From positions 1 through 20,545 of the IMG/VR virus record IMGVR_UViG_3300032240_000827: DNA of 20,545 nt, one strand, 5' to 3'. Shown here piece by piece: positions 19,599 through 20,545 of this stretch. The position numbers and the translations under genes were made by a program. The notes below the pieces were generated by a model. That model was not told where the DNA came from. It saw only the letters and a program-made list of their open reading frames with translations, and ran no database searches. Position 1 is the first letter of the stretch. Every line of letters starts with the position of its first letter. This DNA comes from a virus.

Positions 19599-19608
19599 AG
19601 GGTAGGTC

Positions 19609-20545
19609 ATGGCCGGATGGGGCACGGGCGCTTGGGGCTTAGGCACTTGGGGCAATGGCCAGACCATCCTTACAGGTGACGCGGCCTCGGGCGCAGTAGG
19701 CTCAACCGGGGTCAGCATTACCATAGCCCTCACGGGCGTAGGCGGCACGGGCGCGGTTGGTACAGTAGTTGGTACATCCACAGTTGCCCTGACTGGAGAT
19801 GCCGCATCTGGTAATGTAGGCTCCGTCACTGTTGCAGAACGTCAAATCGCCCTGTCTGGTGTAGCGGCCTCGGGTAACGTAGGAACGGTTGTTGGCTCTG
19901 AAGTTGTCCCAGACACTGGGGATAGCGCAGTTGGTAATGTCGGCACAGTCGGTATCTCGGTATCGGTAGCTCTGACGGGTGTCGCCGCATCAGGTGCGGT
20001 TGGCACGGTCGTTCAAAGCAAGTCCGTAGATTTGTCTGGTGTTACTGCTTCTGGCAGTGTCGGCTCAGTTGTACCGTCAAGCACAGTCGCACTGTCTGGG
20101 GTTTTGGCCTCGGGTCTGGTGGGCACGGTTAGCGCAGACAAAAGCAAAGCGATAACGGGCGTTGCCGCTTCAGGCGCAGTTGGTACAGTTGTTCAGTCCG
20201 CATCCGTTAATTTGTCTGGCGTTGCTGCACAGGGTGTAGCAGGTGGTGTGATTGTCCCGCTGCCATCCAACCAAGCCAACGGCGCAGTAGGTTCTGTTAC
20301 CGCAGATCGCAGCATTGCATTGACGGGTGTGGGTGCAACAGGCTCGGCTGGCACGATGAGTATTGCCGCAAGGATTCTGGCGTTGACCGGGGTTGCGGCG
20401 CAGGGTTCAGTTGGTAATGTAGTTGCGGTATATTGGAAGCCAATCCCTGACGATCAAAATCCCAACTGGCAAATTATTTCTGACGGCCAAACACCAAATT
20501 GGACGTTAATAGGTGACACGCAGACTCCAAACTGGCAAAATGTCG
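19609..20545 (+). CDS. Repeat-rich tail or surface protein, partial (C-terminus beyond right edge)
   Basis: ATG 19609, behind AAAGGGTAGG, opens a frame with 312 codons and no stop before the right edge. The N-terminus is GWGTGAWGLGTWGNG. Residues ~20-270 hold about 12 repeats of roughly 22-24 residues with the pattern LTGVAASGAVGTVV (variants LSGV..., ITGV...), typical of a beta-solenoid or extended beta surface. After a short YWKPIPDD linker come three copies of a QTPNW-type motif (NPNWQII, TPNWTLI, TPNWQNV) at the edge. Acidic and Lys/Arg content is low. Likely a tail fibre or spike-related surface protein; receptor binding is possible but not shown. Repeats may vary by recombination. Confidence 0.85.
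   Translation, partial: MAGWGTGAWGLGTWGNGQTILTGDAASGAVGSTGVSITIALTGVGGTGAVGTVVGTSTVALTGDAASGNVGSVTVAERQIALSGVAASGNVGTVVGSEVVPDTGDSAVGNVGTVGISVSVALTGVAASGAVGTVVQSKSVDLSGVTASGSVGSVVPSSTVALSGVLASGLVGTVSADKSKAITGVAASGAVGTVVQSASVNLSGVAAQGVAGGVIVPLPSNQANGAVGSVTADRSIALTGVGATGSAGTMSIAARILALTGVAAQGSVGNVVAVYWKPIPDDQNPNWQIISDGQTPNWTLIGDTQTPNWQNV

Overview
The window is a block of a tailed double-stranded DNA phage genome (Caudoviricetes). It carries a terminase, portal, scaffold and HK97-fold capsid module followed by connector and tail genes, and no bacterial housekeeping genes. Two head-to-tail adaptor-like proteins and no tape-measure or sheath gene favour a short-tailed (podovirus-like) particle. 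The sequences look like the large group of uncultured freshwater phages of Gram-negative (possibly betaproteobacterial) hosts; that is from memory and no database was searched. No integrase, repressor, tRNA or CRISPR array was seen.

Region 1 (1-3801, minus strand) is a leftward operon of seven small or unrecognised genes. The leftmost runs off the window edge and encodes a Cys-rich protein of at least 393 residues. Strong AAGGAG-type ribosome sites precede most of the genes. A 17-nt palindrome, GGGGGAACCGTTCCCCC, occurs five times, in intercistronic gaps or at the head of the operon. In one gap it is the last of three hairpins packed back to back. The 430-nt gap 2398-2827 has no convincing gene. 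It holds an AT-rich palindrome flanked by two diverged, inward-facing copies of a segment of about 100 nt, and is an origin or control-region candidate.

Region 2 (3802-4137) lies between the divergent operons. It is strikingly C-rich and G-poor on the + strand, contains a four-tract G-quadruplex motif on the minus strand, and ends in a leftward-reading intrinsic terminator. This is where a packaging site (cos/pac) and operon promoters would be expected.

Region 3 (4138-12592, + strand) is the head module: TerS, TerL, portal with a Gln/Met-rich coiled-coil tail, a small helical protein, a GroES-like co-chaperonin, scaffold-like protein, two virion-type proteins, and a gpT-like major capsid protein closed by a strong terminator. 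Just after that terminator lies a structured RNA candidate with an H-type pseudoknot whose last arm abuts the ribosome site of the next gene.

Region 4 (12690-20545, + strand) is the connector/tail module. It holds small virion proteins, an unusual set of eight tiny Lys/Gly-rich basic proteins, a Gly-Tyr-Met low-complexity protein, a connector with an inserted beta domain, a zinc-ribbon protein, an SU10-like adaptor, a duplicated pair of virion proteins and the start of a highly repetitive tail or surface protein. Genes are tightly coupled, many with 1-11 nt overlaps, and probably form one late transcription unit divided by the two terminator hairpins.
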